A stretch of DNA of 64,000 bases from Fasciolopsis buskii (GCA_008360955.1 LUCM01009854.1:140206-204205), one strand, 5' to 3'; shown: positions 11,896 through 25,950, numbered from the stretch's first letter. Made by a program: numbers and translations. The notes: generated by a model from the letters alone, not told the origin.

Positions 11896-13267
11896 AAAGC
11901 GTGCTTATTTCCTTGAACTTGGGGCTTTCCGGTTACGAATCATCGTATGTTCTTGGTTCTCGAGTAACTTGGGAAATCGCTAGATTACAGAACCCACAGG
12001 CCAGTTAAGCATCACCTCGCTGTTATGATTTGACAATAAGCGTTCAACGACTCCTTTGACCTTGACTTCTCAACTTTTATCCATATGTCTAAGTTTGAAA
12101 CCCCGGGACAAGACGATTCACAGTCTTGGTGATTAGATTATTTCTCTGGATTTTTCCATGCTCCCTTCGTACATTTTCCAAAATCCGTTGCCTGAATCAG
12201 ATTTACTCCACCTTGCCTGTAAATCACAGTGCTTGCTTTCAGACCGGGTCATCGATTTGATGTAGGATCGGAAACAATGTCAGCGACATGGTCAGTTAAG
12301 CGTTAGTCATTCTTACTAGTTAAACAACCACTGTTTTTGATGCATCCAAATTCTCCGTTTGTGGCAGCAGTTAACACTACGCATCAGCAGTAATCCGTGT
12401 GACTTTCTCTTTATTTGTTATTGCACTTACTGGAGATCAAAGCTGATCTATTCTCAGAGACATTCTCAGAAGCGCTCTATAAGGTTCTACTCCAGTCCAT
12501 GCAGCGCTGCACGAAGTTCCGATGGGAAGTGCCTACGGTGGTCTATTATTGAAACGACAGTCGGAAATCGGAAATCTCCACAATTCCTGAGTCGAATACG
12601 CCAGCTTGCATGTGACGCTCCAGTAGGTGTCGTCTTACTGTGGCAACTCGGACCGCCACAATTTCCGGGATCAGCTAATAGTTTCTGCTCATACGAAACA
12701 GATGATATCCTCATGAGCTATAGCTACCCTCGGTCGCTGACGGCTTTTTTAGTTACAGCCCCATTTAATCAATCCGGTTTATCATGGACCCATCTCAGCC
12801 TCAAGTGCCGATATCTTTGGCTTCGGTTTGAATATCGCCGCTCTCTTTGCGGCAGCTTTTCCAGACGTTAAATTCACAAACTCATTTAAATCATTTTCAA
12901 ACACACCCACAGTTGCGACCGTTTCCTTATGGACATTCTTAGCTAAGAGATCCACGATGTCAAGCCGCAATAAGACATCTCGTTTCAGCAGTGGCCTTTA
13001 TTTTTCAGTACTGTCAAGTGCTATAAGACTTCAAGACCTCCATACATAAGGTGGTTTTGGGCAATTTCATCAGCGGACTCGTTCGATAGGAAACTCCTGC
13101 CCAAGTTGGGTCACGGCTCAGACGACAAAACGTAATGAGATCATCCAAGATAAATCCACCTGTCCGAGAGGAGCTGGCGCACTTTCTTGCACTTCACATA
13201 CCCGCTTGTTCACATCGCTTTTAGACACTGATGGCTTTCCAAAAGCTCGTAATAGGGCTTACTTCTC
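11896..13267. other. unassigned stretch with several unrecognised frames
   Basis: A 170-codon plus frame (12359-12871) and two minus frames (12714-12487 and 12970-12782) overlap here. The last has a lysine-rich KPKPKISALEAEMG end and looks more protein-like than random, but I cannot place it in a family and see no clear splice signals. It may be repeat-derived coding sequence. Confidence 0.25.
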
Positions 13268-13714
13268 TCCAGTTTTAAAAACAATTTCCGGCGTTCTACG
13301 GAATGCTGCAGGCAGAATAGCCTAGCCAATAACCCGAGTGTAACTTATAACTGAGGAATGCCGCCCACAGTAATGCTTCGATCGGGATTCCTAAAACTGC
13401 AACTGCACCAATAATATACGTTTAATCAGCACATGCACCACATGCTTGAGAAATTGTTTGTATTCATTCACCGCACGACCTTGACACTCATCGTTTGGAA
13501 TTCGCATGTCTAACGAGCACGTTGCGAGCTGCCTATTGGTCTTTGCTATGTAGATGCTGGGTGAAACGCCCACTAGGTTTCGATTGATATAGTTCACATC
13601 TTTGTGCTACGTTTCAGGCTGTGACGTGCGTGAACTAACATCAAATAATACAGTTCTGTGGTCGGCGTATAACACGTGATCCAAATGGTAGTTTACGAAC
13701 TTACTTTTCCCTGT
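13268..13714. repeat. left arm of a 447-bp near-identical inverted repeat
   Basis: Reverse complement of 27419-27865 with only three mismatches seen, all clustered near 13639-13654. Read on the minus strand it carries a 68-codon frame (13597-13391, beginning MNYINRNLVGV) identical to one on the plus strand at 27536-27742. An 89-codon minus frame (13876-13607) runs into it and is separated from it by a single in-phase TAG. The encoded sequence is not recognised. Identity stops abruptly at both ends. Confidence 0.93.
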
Positions 13715-15777
13715 ATTTGTGACTGTGTGACTGCATAAGTGAATATCCCACATGTATATGCTTTCAACTTCACTATTCAGTTGTTTTGGGGTTTGCATAC
13801 TTATCGTTAGTTGACATTCGTACCTGTGCGCTGCGTTGTATCGCTCCTCGTCATGAGCTGTCATCGTTGACTTCATAGTAATCTCCGGAACTTTCCGCCT
13901 CAGAACTGCATCACACCGATTGGATACAGTATCTCATTTTCGCTATAACAATAACTACCAAGTAGTCACTTTTCATAACTCTACCTAAGTTTTCTCCACA
14001 AACTCTAAATTTCCAACCTAAATTAGATGGACTCCGGCGTTTCTGTTTCAGTGCCCCCGGAACTAACATCAAAGAACGCTCCAAAGTTCATCCTCAGTGG
14101 GGAATAATGAGCCTGTGTTCTGTCGTGATTAATGACCTAGGGGGTAAAGCTCAAAATAGAGCACAGACGTTCGAAGGAAAATTGTCCAATTTACTAGATC
14201 ACGGTAACAGTCTGGTGCGCACCATCTCAAAACTTGCATCTCCTTCTCGCCTCAAACACCCGTAAGTCCAAACGGATAAAAACAGCCTAGCGTCCGACGG
14301 CCGTTTCCTGGATATGGTGTCCACTGAAATATCGAGTCCAATGGATAGGTCATGTAATGCTATTTCCTTCAACATCCCCGGTCACATTACTATTAATAGC
14401 CTTAGAGATTCACTCATGTGTGCTTATGGTATGGCTCACATCGTACGTCTAATTATGAGGCGTTGGAACAGGATCCAATGGCATAATCGCCCCATCATGT
14501 TGCAGTTTCAAACCGCACTCCTGGTGGAGCCATTCATCAGCAAGCAAACCATTACTTCTTCCACCATGCCGTTTAAAAACAAAAATGACTGCAGACAAAA
14601 CGTCATTTTAGAGAATTTTGATCGTATGTGCTTCATGCGGCCCCAACCATATGCAGCTGGTCTCCCAAGTAGTACGGTGCCCACCGTCAAGGTTCGGTAA
14701 GGTCTGGGCAAGAGATAAGCACATGAATAAACTTTTGAGGTATATGAAAATGACGTATTTTCTCATAAAACTAGGTTGGAATCACTTATCTGTAATTGTA
14801 CTGTATATTTGTTGTCATTAGCGTAACCAAGTATGACGTCCAATTGTTTAAGTGTACCGGTTTCTCCCTGAGCACTGCCACCTCGGTCACCGTTTCTTCC
14901 TATCGGTGAGTTTTGTCCCGGTTTGTGACATCAGGTAACCTCTTCTAAGTCTGACTAGTTATCCTTGGCAAGTTTTGCCGTAAACTCATTTTGTCAATGA
15001 CCTTAGTATTTTTCTGGTTCTTCCTATAGTTAATAGCGTTGCCATAATGAAAGAGCCCTTAGTTACATATGGAGGCAGGTTAGTGTCCCTCTAAGTTAAT
15101 CCTCAATGCATTACAGTGGTCGTTTTGACAAGTAAATTCATTGTTGGTCCTTATTTGTCGCTTAAAACCGCCAAGAAACTATAGCTTATGATAGTTTCAC
15201 GTTCGGATCACATTGAAATTCACGAGTGATTGCATAGTGTTTTCCATGGCATCGCGCACAGCGCACTTGGCCGTGTGTAGCAGATATTTTTATTTATAGT
15301 TGACTACGCAGACGTACTTTTCAGTCTTGCACGGCATAACAAGATGACAGAGATACCGTACACGCAAGAAGACGCTCGGTGTATTACCGTCTGTTGTTTG
15401 CGCGGAAGGTACACAGTAGGAGCATTGCGTTAGATGTCCAGAGTAAGACCAGCCAAGTGAGTCTTCCGCATTTCGTTGTAAATTTTAATTCAGGAATTTC
15501 AGTCGCTAGCATACCTTTGAGCTCCGCTGATGCTCATGTGATGGACAAAGTGATTGTCTTAGGTTAACCATCACCTACCTCTGAATGTTCAACCATTCCA
15601 GACATCAAATTCGAGACAACTTAATATAAGTAAACAAAATTTCATTCTCAGACGCTTTTAGTGCCCGCGGTTAACAGTGAGACACGCTTAGTAGCCGACG
15701 CTGTGCCGTTTCAGGGTGGGTAAATTTTTTGCCTCTGCTCGTGTGCTCTGCTACAAAAAATAGTCACGGAGCACCAT
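13715..15777. other. unassigned stretch
   Basis: Contains a 128-codon plus frame (14314-14700) that I do not recognise and otherwise only short frames. No RNA gene or known repeat family seen. Confidence 0.35.
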
Positions 15778-16593
15778 GTGGACAATGGCAGTCAGCAAAT
15801 CAGAGGTTCTCTGTTGGAGCCCCTTCGAACTGTTTCCATTCGTTTCAGACTGACGACGATGCAGCAAAGGTCAAATTCTGAGGCCATACAGCCCCAGATG
15901 CCAAACGTTTATCGTGACCCCAGGACGTCGCCTCGGACGCCTAGAACAAGGCTAATTGTGAGACTGTCCAATGGATAGCATATTCATGTTGGTCTGGTAG
16001 GTAGCATTCAAAGACAGCTTTCTAAGACGAATCGACTGCTGGACGCCCTGATAAAACAACTCAATTTTGACGGTGCGGCGGATTTCCGTTCATCAAATGT
16101 GCAGATTTAATCCATAACTGGAAGGGTCATAGATCCATGCTGTACACCAGTGTTCACCGTCGGATTCTATTGCTGCAAAGGCAAGTCGTCATCAGTTTCA
16201 GATTTTCTTAACGAATGCATATCTGAACTGAATATGATGGTGAGGAACACTGCACAAGTTGGTGCTAAATCTGTGCGGTACACGCTTTTTTCCGTGGTCT
16301 GCGATATACCCACACGGGCTTTCTTCCGGCAAGTGAAGGGACAGGCGTGTTACTTCGGCCGCGGTCGCTGCATTCAACCTGAACTTTACTGTGATACGCA
16401 TGTAGCGTTCCTCTCCAGTAGATGCAGAACTCATGACAATAACTCTTTTCGCACCGAGAGAAACCGCAAAAATCATGTTGGCCTTATTCTCATTCTCGCC
16501 CTGCCCATAGACATGATATCCACTTTTTCATTAGAATATATGCATCTTGTGTGCTTAAGTGTTTTCGAGGCTGCAGAAGTCCATTCATTATAG
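15778..16593 (+). pseudogene. DNA-transposase-like pseudogene (tnp2/CACTA-related type, tentative)
   Basis: One reading frame runs from 15778 to 16593, broken only by TAG at 15976-15978 and TAA at 16108-16110; the last part (16150-16593) is open for 147 codons. In order it shows a SPRTPRTR segment, LNFDGAADFRSSN (family form close to NIDGLPLxKSS), VIDPCCTPVFTVGFY, VCDIPTRAFFRQVKGQ (family form CDxPARAFxxxxKGHxGY, here with a cysteine pair eroded) and LPIDMISTFSLEYMHLVCLSV. I know this block order from large animal proteins usually annotated as transposase-like or uncharacterised. The link to the tnp2/CACTA group is from memory and less certain than the family resemblance. Confidence 0.6.
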
Positions 16594-19500
16594 AAGGCAT
16601 GGTGTAATGAGATGCTATCTGTAACAACGTCATCACTGTTGCGGGAAAGCCAGCTTCCATATTGGGATTGAAAAATAACGTCGTATCCGTGAAGCACTTC
16701 ATGCAGCCGTCGGATTTTTTCGTGAAAACGTTGCACTCCAACCAATTGTATAAATTTCTTCTAAGTGGATTGCAAGCTAACATCTGCCAGGTGCGCGTAA
16801 ATCATACTTAACGTAAACGTTTTCCATTGTCTCTACTTGTTTACTATTCTTGCAATATACACAACCAGAAATTAGTTAACTTTTGTTGTTGAACAGAGGC
16901 TGGTTTTTGAGCGGGTAAAATTTTAGATGTACCTCGTCGGTATGTTTTCCGTCAGGAAATCTTGCTGTCTTATACAGCAACTAGCCGACGGAGGATCAGC
17001 GCGTGAACTGGCCCAAGTCAAAAACATTAGCTGCTTATCAACGAATGTTATTGAACGGAGACTACATATCGGATTCTGTAACATTGTATGACTTCTAGGA
17101 AGCATGCCACTGCAGAAAGAACGGTGTTGTTAATTACTATGACAGAAAACCTAGTGGAAGCTGTGAACTCCCAAAAGCAGTTCTTGTCGCAGTCCGGGAA
17201 AGGAACAACTTCCGATGATCAAGGGCTTTTGAACCCTTTATTGCAAGAGTATCCTAACCGAAGGACGTGTGTTAGCAGTGCTCCCAATGTAGTTTCGGAG
17301 TTCTTGTCCAAAACTCATCGAACGATAGCTCGGAGGAACGAACTTTGACGCAGGAACCCCAAGAAGAGTCTCGTGAAAGTTCGGGAAACTTCTTACCACT
17401 GGTGTTGCCACTTTCAAGTATCCATATGAATCTTAATCTCGCCGTTCTTTTAGTCCACCCCCGAAACTCGAGCCGGCAATCATCTGTTAACACTTAGTAG
17501 CAGAGGCCCTCAAGTTTCATCTTATCATAACTCCATTTTCATCAGGCCATTGTTAGAACATCCGATAGTGTTAAAATGCCCACTCCGGAGGTTTCAGGAC
17601 CTATTAATTCGGCCACGCTGAAAGGTGATGTGATTGGTCTAAACTAGCAGTTTTGCAGACGACATGGACATAATTTTATCTGCACCAAATGACCTCAGGG
17701 TCGATCAGGCGTAAAACGTATGGCCGATAAAGTTAGCCATTACCAGCCAAACAGACAATTGGACCTAGGTAGACTGGCCAAGCTGAAACAAGAGTTAAGG
17801 GCAATGGGCAAATTCAACGCAGTAGTAAATCGTCCTTGGATTTCATTGTAATTAAAGGTCCATGCGCTGAAGCGTTGCGGGGTCTGGGACGTTGGCGCCG
17901 CCGCCGACTGCGACGATTTGCGAAGACCTTGCTTTGCAGTGAAACTGGCTCGGAACTGGTGGGAAAACGGCCGTTTCCACCCATTAACTTGTGGAATCCA
18001 TTATTAGTCGACTGATTCCATAGCTTTCACTTACTTCCTAATAGGCCGTGAAATCAATAAAAGCATTCCAGGAAGAGTCGGTCTTGCATACTGAGAGAGT
18101 CATCAAACTTTGGTTCGCGGAGGCTCGAGGCCGAGGTTACAAGGGAGGAGCACACGGATACGCCGGTTGCCACGTACTGTTTCTTTCAGTTCAAATAATG
18201 TTTATGTTACTTTCCTTGGCATCACATTGCTTTTCCAGCAGCCATTTTGGCTGGCCGTCAGTTTTACTGCTTACATGACCAGGCCAATTCTAGGGTATGA
18301 AGCCGATTAAATGATTTCCTAGGAAGAGCGATCATTTTCAGTGAGGCAGCCAGTGAACCTGTATATATTAACTTTTTCAGCTGTCGGCGTTTTCATTCAT
18401 TCCTTCTCGGGTTTCGGAGAGAAACCATTTGAATGCGCGCTGTGCACTCGCAACCAGCTGCAACTTATTTTGTATATCGTAATAAGTTATTTATGCATGC
18501 TTTTTTGTGATCTCGCTCTTTTCTGAAGCAATCCAGTTTCGATTGAATCGTTGTAAATCGCTGCGAGGGAGTATACCGCGTTAGTAGTTTTGCCGCAGAA
18601 AAACATTTCTGGATGCGCGCTGCCTACTAAGGAATGTTCAGCGCCTTACGGTTTGCAGTGCTGTTGTTTGCATCCAAGCGTTAAGAACGTCACAAATCGC
18701 TGATCGTCAAGGGGAGAGGGAGAGGTGAAAGTCTGTGATTTTTCGTTTGTCTAGCAGCCGGTACCGGATGAGCGCTGGTCGCGTTTCCGGTTTTTTGGAT
18801 TTCTTCAGACTTTTACCAGAATTTTCTGGATTGCTACCGGACAGGGTCCGGATCCGGATCACATCCCGCATGCTACATTAGTCCTAATTTGCAACTGACA
18901 AAAAATGCCCTACCCGTTTAGAGCTAATTCATCTACCACAGTAGGCATTCTTCATTAGAAAACGTCCGGAATGCGACCTTGAGCGGGCCCTTCTCCGATA
19001 TCGGAAGCCAGGGTTTACAAAGAATCCCAGGCTGATAACATAGAGAAGACTTGAGACAACAACCAGATGCGCGAATTGCACTGTCTAACTCGTCTTTCCG
19101 AAATAGCACTGATAAGACAGCAGGCAATCCATGGTAGAGAAATTCCTAGTGGTCGGAGCGATTCGAAAGCAAGAACTCCCGAAAAATGCAGCACGGTCGG
19201 AAACCTGCGGATATCGTGTGTGATAAAACAAAAGCAACCAACCGAATGTAACAAAATTGACATCAACCGTTATCGCATGTCTTGGAAAAAATAATGTCTA
19301 AGAACATATGATTTTCTTCGAAAGATCGACGCCATTGCGCTACCGGCAAAACGCATACAATTACCGGTCCAAAAGAAGTCCATTGGTGCCTATGCAGTCT
19401 ACCAGCTCACGCCCCGCGATTATAGTTCTAGATACGTTGAGGTAGTTCCTCAGAGCCCACTCCTGCCCAACTTTCGCCACCCAGATTCTCAGAGCTCAAA

Positions 19501-20657
19501 TTCGTCTTCTTTCGTGAGGCCTAAACATCATTCCAGCTCACACCCACTCTACAGCACGGTAGTTAAAGTCAGTTAGTTTAGTTCATCATTACATTCCACC
19601 TTGCCCCACAGGCCGCAAGCCCCCAAGCGCCCGGTAACGTACATGAAGCAATGGGCAGAGAATTTTTTCTGACCAACGGTTCAGCCCCCTTCTCAATAGG
19701 AGTCTACGCAAATCGCCTATCCCTATGCTACGCCGCCGCAAATTTTTCTGCATAAGTGAAAAATTCTAAATCTGCTAAGAATGTTATTTGGTTAAAAATC
19801 AGCGGTGACAGCTGACGACGAGCCCCGGTGTAGATCGGTAAACGGGTTCAGCTCAAGTGGTCGATCACGGGACAAACATTTAGCTTGCTGATACTGGAAT
19901 GTCCAGAAAGGTCAATTGCCCCCACATCTTTATATTTTGCACGGACCAATCAAAGGGCCTATCCCGGGCCTTGTATTGCGCTTTGTTCTCAGTTCGGTCG
20001 CACTTTTAGCTCCAGCGGCCCAGCTTGGACTCTTGGAATATTCGTCTCACCCTTCAGTCGAAAAAGTTAGTACGTGAGCGTTCCTTTATATACAGAGCGG
20101 CACCTTAGCAAATAAATAACAGAAATAAAAAATAAAAAATCATTTGTTTTATGAGTACACAAATGTATTTCACGTTTTTTGTTTAATTTCATTCTTTTGC
20201 TTCCTCTACCTTTAATATTTTTTTAGGATGGCAATAGTGTTCCATAAAGAGAAATACTGAAAAACCTGACTAACCTCAATCTGAATATTCCTTCATTCTG
20301 CTCGTCAATAGCAGCTTGATGCAAACTGATCTTAATAGATGTCGCTTTATAGCTGAAGTTTTTCGGACTTTCGTTCCAGGACGATGCCTGAAACTCTCTG
20401 AGTCTCCCCTGAGAGTGTCCAAACTGGAAAGCGTGAACAACCTATAGGGCAAGCATGTGGAACACAGGTTAAACATGACAAATAGATCACCCTTAATAAT
20501 AGAAGCTTCCATGGTGCACATAAAAATTTATGTCAACCGTGAGTTACGGGGTATCAAAAGGGCCGCGAGCTTGTTTCGTAGCGTTCCTCTGCACTCGCTC
20601 AAGTATATCGCGATCTCTGCCCAGACCCAAATGTAAACTTTGGCTGCCGTATTCGGT

Positions 20658-20658
<1 letters not shown>
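16594..20658. other. unassigned intergenic stretch
   Basis: No gene supported. Frames are short. An FADDMDIIL string near 17655 resembles an RT box but has no context. The stretch 19870-20090 has TATATTTT and CCAAT-like words reminiscent of a promoter or solo LTR, with no ends I can define. Confidence 0.35.

Positions 20659-20697
<39 letters not shown>
20659..20697. repeat. (AAT)n microsatellite
   Basis: About thirteen uninterrupted AAT units. Confidence 0.95.
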
Positions 20698-23429
20698 GTG
20701 GGTACACTCCCCGGCATTCGAGAGGCCTGTGCAAGGCAAGATCAAATTTACACAAAGATGGCGCAGTGGAAATCGTAAACCATAAATTTAGTCGTGAAGA
20801 TGCAGTTTCTGTGCTCTCATGAACATAACCTGCAATAAGATAGGTTAAACACGAGGCTTGGGGCTTTGAATCAGAGCAAGATTCTCCATCGCTGAAACTT
20901 TCTGGGGCTGGCTATGAGTCGCACACTGCGAATCAATCCATGTTTAAAAGCATCAAACTTGCGTATCGCGGGGGCAAAATTTGGGTGGGAAGAAATGGTG
21001 GATGTTGTCAAGTGGCCGGGTTCATCAAAAATCAGGAAGGTAATAAGGTAGAGATGAAGATCAATATGAATGCAATAACGGGATGGAGAAGAGCCAAAAT
21101 CACGCTGGATATCATATGAGGTGGATGGAAAATGGTAATTAACAGCAATAAAGATTCAAAGTAATGCTGAAGGTGAAACAGCGGGAAACCTTCAAGGTTG
21201 CATCAAATAATTTACGGGACGAAAATATATGAAGAATTGTGTACAGAGAGACAATGGAACTTACAAAAATGGTCACTGGACTCATGCCGCTGGGAGCGGA
21301 TTAAGATGTGTGGCGGGATGAAAAACAGTACGTTAAAGATTTAAAATCAATCCTCAAATACGCTTGTCACGAATGACCTGTGTGTTGTCCTTGTTTAATA
21401 CTGGAGATTATGGTGTTCTGCGGCGGTAGGGTTCGGGTGGTTTAGGGATTGCGCGGTATTTCAGTAGTGCAAGTAGCTGTTTGGCCAATCGTGATGGTTC
21501 ATCTAATATTAGGCACCCAAGACAGTCATTGGCATTGATTTGTTTGTCTTGGGGTTACGCGGCTAGATACTGGAGCGTAAGGTCCAGATAGCAGGGTGTT
21601 GGCAACCAGCGCAAAGGATGGAGTGGAGTTTTCGGCGAGAGTTTCCGTTGCATCTGTGGTCATCGGCGAGCCTGTAGAAGAGTCGGAGAGGGAGGGCAGT
21701 CTGGAATTTCTTCCAGCTGGTGTTACCATGAGTAAGCAAAAAATATAAACACCGATAATAGTAAGTTTCTTACAAAGATTACAGTTTCTTGACGACTGTC
21801 TTGAAATTCGCAGGAGGTAGTTTCCGTTGACGAGACGTGTACAACAATCACCGTCTGCTTGCTTCCTATGGGGTATATGGCTCAGTCCGTCCTAGGCTTC
21901 ATGGTCCTTGTTTGTAGCGCGTTCATCTTTCCTCCTCTGACATCTTTGCAGATGCAGATTACAGTGGTATGATAGGATGGCTAGCGCAAAGGTTAGGGAA
22001 TAAAGTCACTTTAGGTTCTGTTTGCGGATCTCGCCTGGTCTACGGGCCTGGTTTACATGCTAAAGGGAATCAGTTATAACTCATCGTGATCAGTTAATGG
22101 CGATGGATCATGTGCATGTGATTCACCGCAAATTATTTTACTACTTCCAATTGCCAGGAAAAGGCACAAGTGAATGGGTTGCGGATGGCGGCGTGGGTTG
22201 CATGCTAGGACAGAATTTGCCAAGAAAAGTCATACAAAAAAGAGAAGGGAGGGGCATGAAAACATTAGAGTCAGTGATTTGGGTTTAAACAGGACGGTAG
22301 CAAATAGTACCACATAGCAGTTTCAGTAAGCGTGCGTGAATAATTAGGAAAGCAGAATGACGACAGCATACCAACCAGGTGTGCGGTTGGGAGTACAGGG
22401 GTATGCTGAAAAATAGAGGGGTGGATGCTGAAGCACAAGTGAACAGTCCAATGCACTACTTTCACAGAACGTCCAACAAAGTAGCCAAACGCTTATCTAT
22501 CAAACAAGGGCAGTTTGGGGTTTCCCCTTTCGCAAAAACAGGTCTGGGCTGACGGCTTTGGTTGCTGGGCTCAGCCTGATCCAACAGAGACTTTTTATTT
22601 TTTCTAACGGAGGACTAGTTGAACCCATGTAGGTACTTTCCATAGTTCCTCCGCCTGACCTTAATTTTCCGCGTTTTTTTTGCAACTGATGGGGGTGGTC
22701 TGTTTTTCCACGTTCGGAGATGCTGAAGCAAACCTGTCTCAGTTATTTAGGTTTTTGCACGGACTAGAGAAACAAAAGTGGCGCTGAACAGACACACGGA
22801 GGATGATGGTTTATGCCGTAAAACACAGACCTGTACGTATGGCTCCGTCATCGTCAACGCCGTGTCTTGCCTTCATTAACAAGTGCTGCTTGAAACTTAC
22901 TAATGTGGACTATTGTCTTGCATAAGCGAGTCACATCGTCTGTGTTACGTGAACAGATTTTCATTTTTTATATATGAAACTAGGCTAGGTACGTGAGGGA
23001 ACGGAGTCTACATGGTTTGCGTTAGCAGGTTACTGGGAGACAAGATGAGTAGGTAGGAAGAGTAAGAGGAACCTCGAATGTGTTCTCTGGTGAAATGTCC
23101 ATGAAGAGAGAAACTAGTTCCTGCAATATCCAGCATAAAGACAGGATCCTCCATGTTGGTAGAGTAAATCAGGAGCAGAGAAACCTATGAGGAAAGGAAT
23201 CCGGGATGAGAAGACCGATATAAGGGGGGTTAATGGTGGCTATAGCTGCCATAGAATCCAGCATCCTTCTGCTATCACGGACCTTAATGTTATTTGGTGT
23301 TGTTGGCTGAGATCCAGGTTTTAGAGACTTTACCCTAGTAGCTGTTACAATCCTAACCAAAATTTGCACACCCGAGTCTCTGAGAGATAAGAGCCATATA
23401 TAAGAATATAGATCTTAACATTCAGCAGT
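20698..23429. other. unassigned, purine-rich plus strand left of the CR1-like element
   Basis: No gene recognised. The plus strand is notably G/A-rich, the same skew as the CR1-like element that follows on the minus strand, so part of this may be its 3' untranslated region or further decayed copies (inference). Confidence 0.3.
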
Positions 23430-25950
23430 TTCAGGACTTCGTTTTTGAAAGCGATATTAGGCTGTTGGGGCAATGAATTCCACAAGGAACAATATTTCAC
23501 AATAAAAAGGTCCGACCTAGGGTTGGTTAATAGTAAAGAACCTATGTGCTAGGGTAACCAAGGTAGTGCCCGGAAGTATGGGAGTGAATGGGAGAGCGGG
23601 ATGACATATCCATGGTAATAGCACGTCTGGTTATATTGCGAATTGGATCGCCATGAAGAAACTGGAAACCTACTGGGATAGATGGAACTTCACGACAAGC
23701 GACAGGATTTACTGGCCAGCTGCTGTTAATGGGACATAGATAGCGCCCTACCATTCTTGAATCCTATGGTTTTGTGCCTCCATACATCATAAACAGGGAA
23801 ATTTCCCCCAACTTTTGAACCGCGGCACTACAAAATGACTTACTTAAACGCTTGTCTTCGTTCTTAGGCAGGCTCCAGCAGATGGAAAATCGCTTGGAGT
23901 GATCCATTGCAGATCGCGTCACTGCATGCTCAGTGCCGGATATGTCAATATCATCGGCATACATACTTATTTTCCTCGGAAGATTACAAATAAAGGACTT
24001 CATGTAAACCGGGAATGAAAGGGGGCAAAGCACTAATCCATGCGTTGTTCCCATAAGGATTGGAGACAGCTCAAAGAGTTAGGACCCGCTTTGATAGTAA
24101 AAAGAGATCAGCAAGAAAACCACGAATAAGAAATAATAACTGACCATAAATACTGTAACATCCTAGTTCATACACCATAGAAATGTGCAGGACCCTTCCA
24201 AAGGCTTTTGCAAAGTGAATGGAGATGGTGTATGTGACCACCTCGTCATTGAATGTAGGCGCTTGGCTGCCTATGAGGCGCAGAACGTATGTGATGCAGG
24301 AACTGGGAAGAAAGAAACCGTGCTGGTTGCGAGGGAGGAGATGGCTGCCTCGTAGGTGAAGTAGGATGTCACGCTTCAAAACCCACCTAAGGACTCTGCC
24401 GGGAACACGTCTTTCTAGCTGGTTAGTGACAATCGCTTTTAAAAATTGAAGTAACAAGTGCTTTCTTTCACGATAAAATGCTAAACAGTTCTGTCAGCGT
24501 GCCTTACGCATCCTTAAGTTTGTCTTGCGCATGACTCTTGAATTTCGAGAAATATAACCATTATTATTATTATCACCCAGGCCCAATGAACTGAAAGGGT
24601 TGAGCCGAAGAAACCGATTCTCCACTGTCTGTCTGCAGGTAGTCGCAGCGTTTATTCTGCTGACAGTATTCATTGTTAGCACATGGGAATGGATAGAAAA
24701 AAGGGGCTTAGAGAACACTGACCCAAAGTGAAACCTAAATATATCTGCCACTGGAGAAGGAGAGGTTACTGGAAGCCCATCGCCAACTTGGCGAGCAAGA
24801 GGTGTTTCACTAGTTTTCTTCTTCGTTCACTTAAGTTTATAAAAGACATGAAATTCTGAAGACGCTAGGGGAAGGACTGGCATTTTTTAATTACAAAGTA
24901 CTCTCTTCTTACAGAAGTCCTGAATACGTCTGAATCCCCGTTCCTCCAACCCCAGGCCGATGAACCTAGACCTAGAAAGCCATTTGGAGTTTTCCTCTAG
25001 TAGGCACCTGAGGAAGCGAAGGAAGTGCAGTTTCTTCTTTCGTGAAATGTTTTCCCAGGGGGTGATAGGTGGTTGGCTTGCTTAAAGCAGTCCTCAATGC
25101 GACGATTGAGGGCATCCGTCTATAGTTATCGAGCTCGTTAGTCATTCATTTTCTGAAACCCAGTTATAAGGAAGAAGCAGTGGCTTCTCCTTCGTGGCTG
25201 ACGTGTGGGCCAACGACTGATGTAGTTAAAAAGAAGAACAGCTTGGCCATTTATCACGTTGACAATGTCTACCTGATGGCCTTCTTTGGAAAGCGCTAGG
25301 TCCAGGAGAAAAGGATGGTCCGGATTGCTACCCAATGTGTTTTTTAACGTGCTGTGACCAAGGTATGTCCGTGACCAAGTAAAGAAAGGCCTCACGGAAT
25401 AGGTTCGTGGAGCTGCCTTCCATCCGGTGAATAGGCGGAACGTTAAAGTCCCCTGGATCAAGGAGTTTACAAAATTAATAGCTGCCACCCAAATCCCTTA
25501 GCAGTTTCGCAACTGCCAGGGGTCCTCAAGGTTGACTAACGATGGCCGACAGATGACACCCATTAGAAGAACTTCCTAAAGGGGTTCCAATCTGAGGCCA
25601 CGTTTTGCTTAAATCGAACGGGGTTGTGAACAGAGGCAGGTGATAATTGGGTTCCCAGTAGCGGGATGCCCAATAATCCATAGTTGTGAAGCTCCAGTTT
25701 TTAAAGCGCCGGCTTCCTTGGACGTGTGGCTTTGATTTTTACCCTTTTCTCTTGGAGGCAACTGCACGTGGTGTGCGTATCGTTGACAGTGATAACTGAT
25801 TCGTTATCTGAATCATCAAGTTATGCCTAAAGGGGGCTAAATATATGCAATGAGTTGGGAGTCACCGGAAAACTTCCGCTTTTGATGGTGTTATATGCTT
25901 GCGGAATGGATAGGGAGTCCTGAATGTTATTGCGCGCTGTTAGACTTGTA
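23430..25950 (-). mobile_element. CR1/Jockey-like non-LTR retrotransposon, decayed
   Basis: Reading leftward on the minus strand the parts occur in the right order. First, an endonuclease tail with LLDPGDFNVPPIHRM (GDFN at about 25453-25442) and PFLLDLALSKEG near 25310. Then a linker with VADIFRFHFGSVFSKP near 24750. The RT follows, with LLPRNQHGFFLPSS and SIHFAKAFGRV (24457-24071), then PLSFPVYMKSF and MYADDIDI (about 23962-23946). Last is the family C-terminus with WNSLPQQPNIAFKNEVLK near 23482-23440. Five or more frameshifts and stops separate these blocks, so the copy is dead. The 5' end is not defined. The C-terminal WNSLP motif and the GDFN endonuclease argue for CR1/Jockey rather than RTE. 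Confidence 0.85.

Noticed and set aside
12359..12871. 170-codon plus frame as a gene
   Set aside because: Composition is unremarkable, no family is recognised, and a minus frame of equal quality overlaps it.
13607..13876. LYADH in the frame next to the 447-bp repeat, suggesting an RT
   Set aside because: The second D is H, and the surrounding residues do not match RT blocks of any retroelement type I know.
17640..17680. FADDMDIIL, an RT-like box
   Set aside because: No other RT block in any frame within several hundred bases, and the frame closes quickly.
19870..20095. Solo LTR candidate with TATA-like and CCAAT-like words
   Set aside because: No TG...CA ends, target duplication, primer-binding site or second copy could be found.
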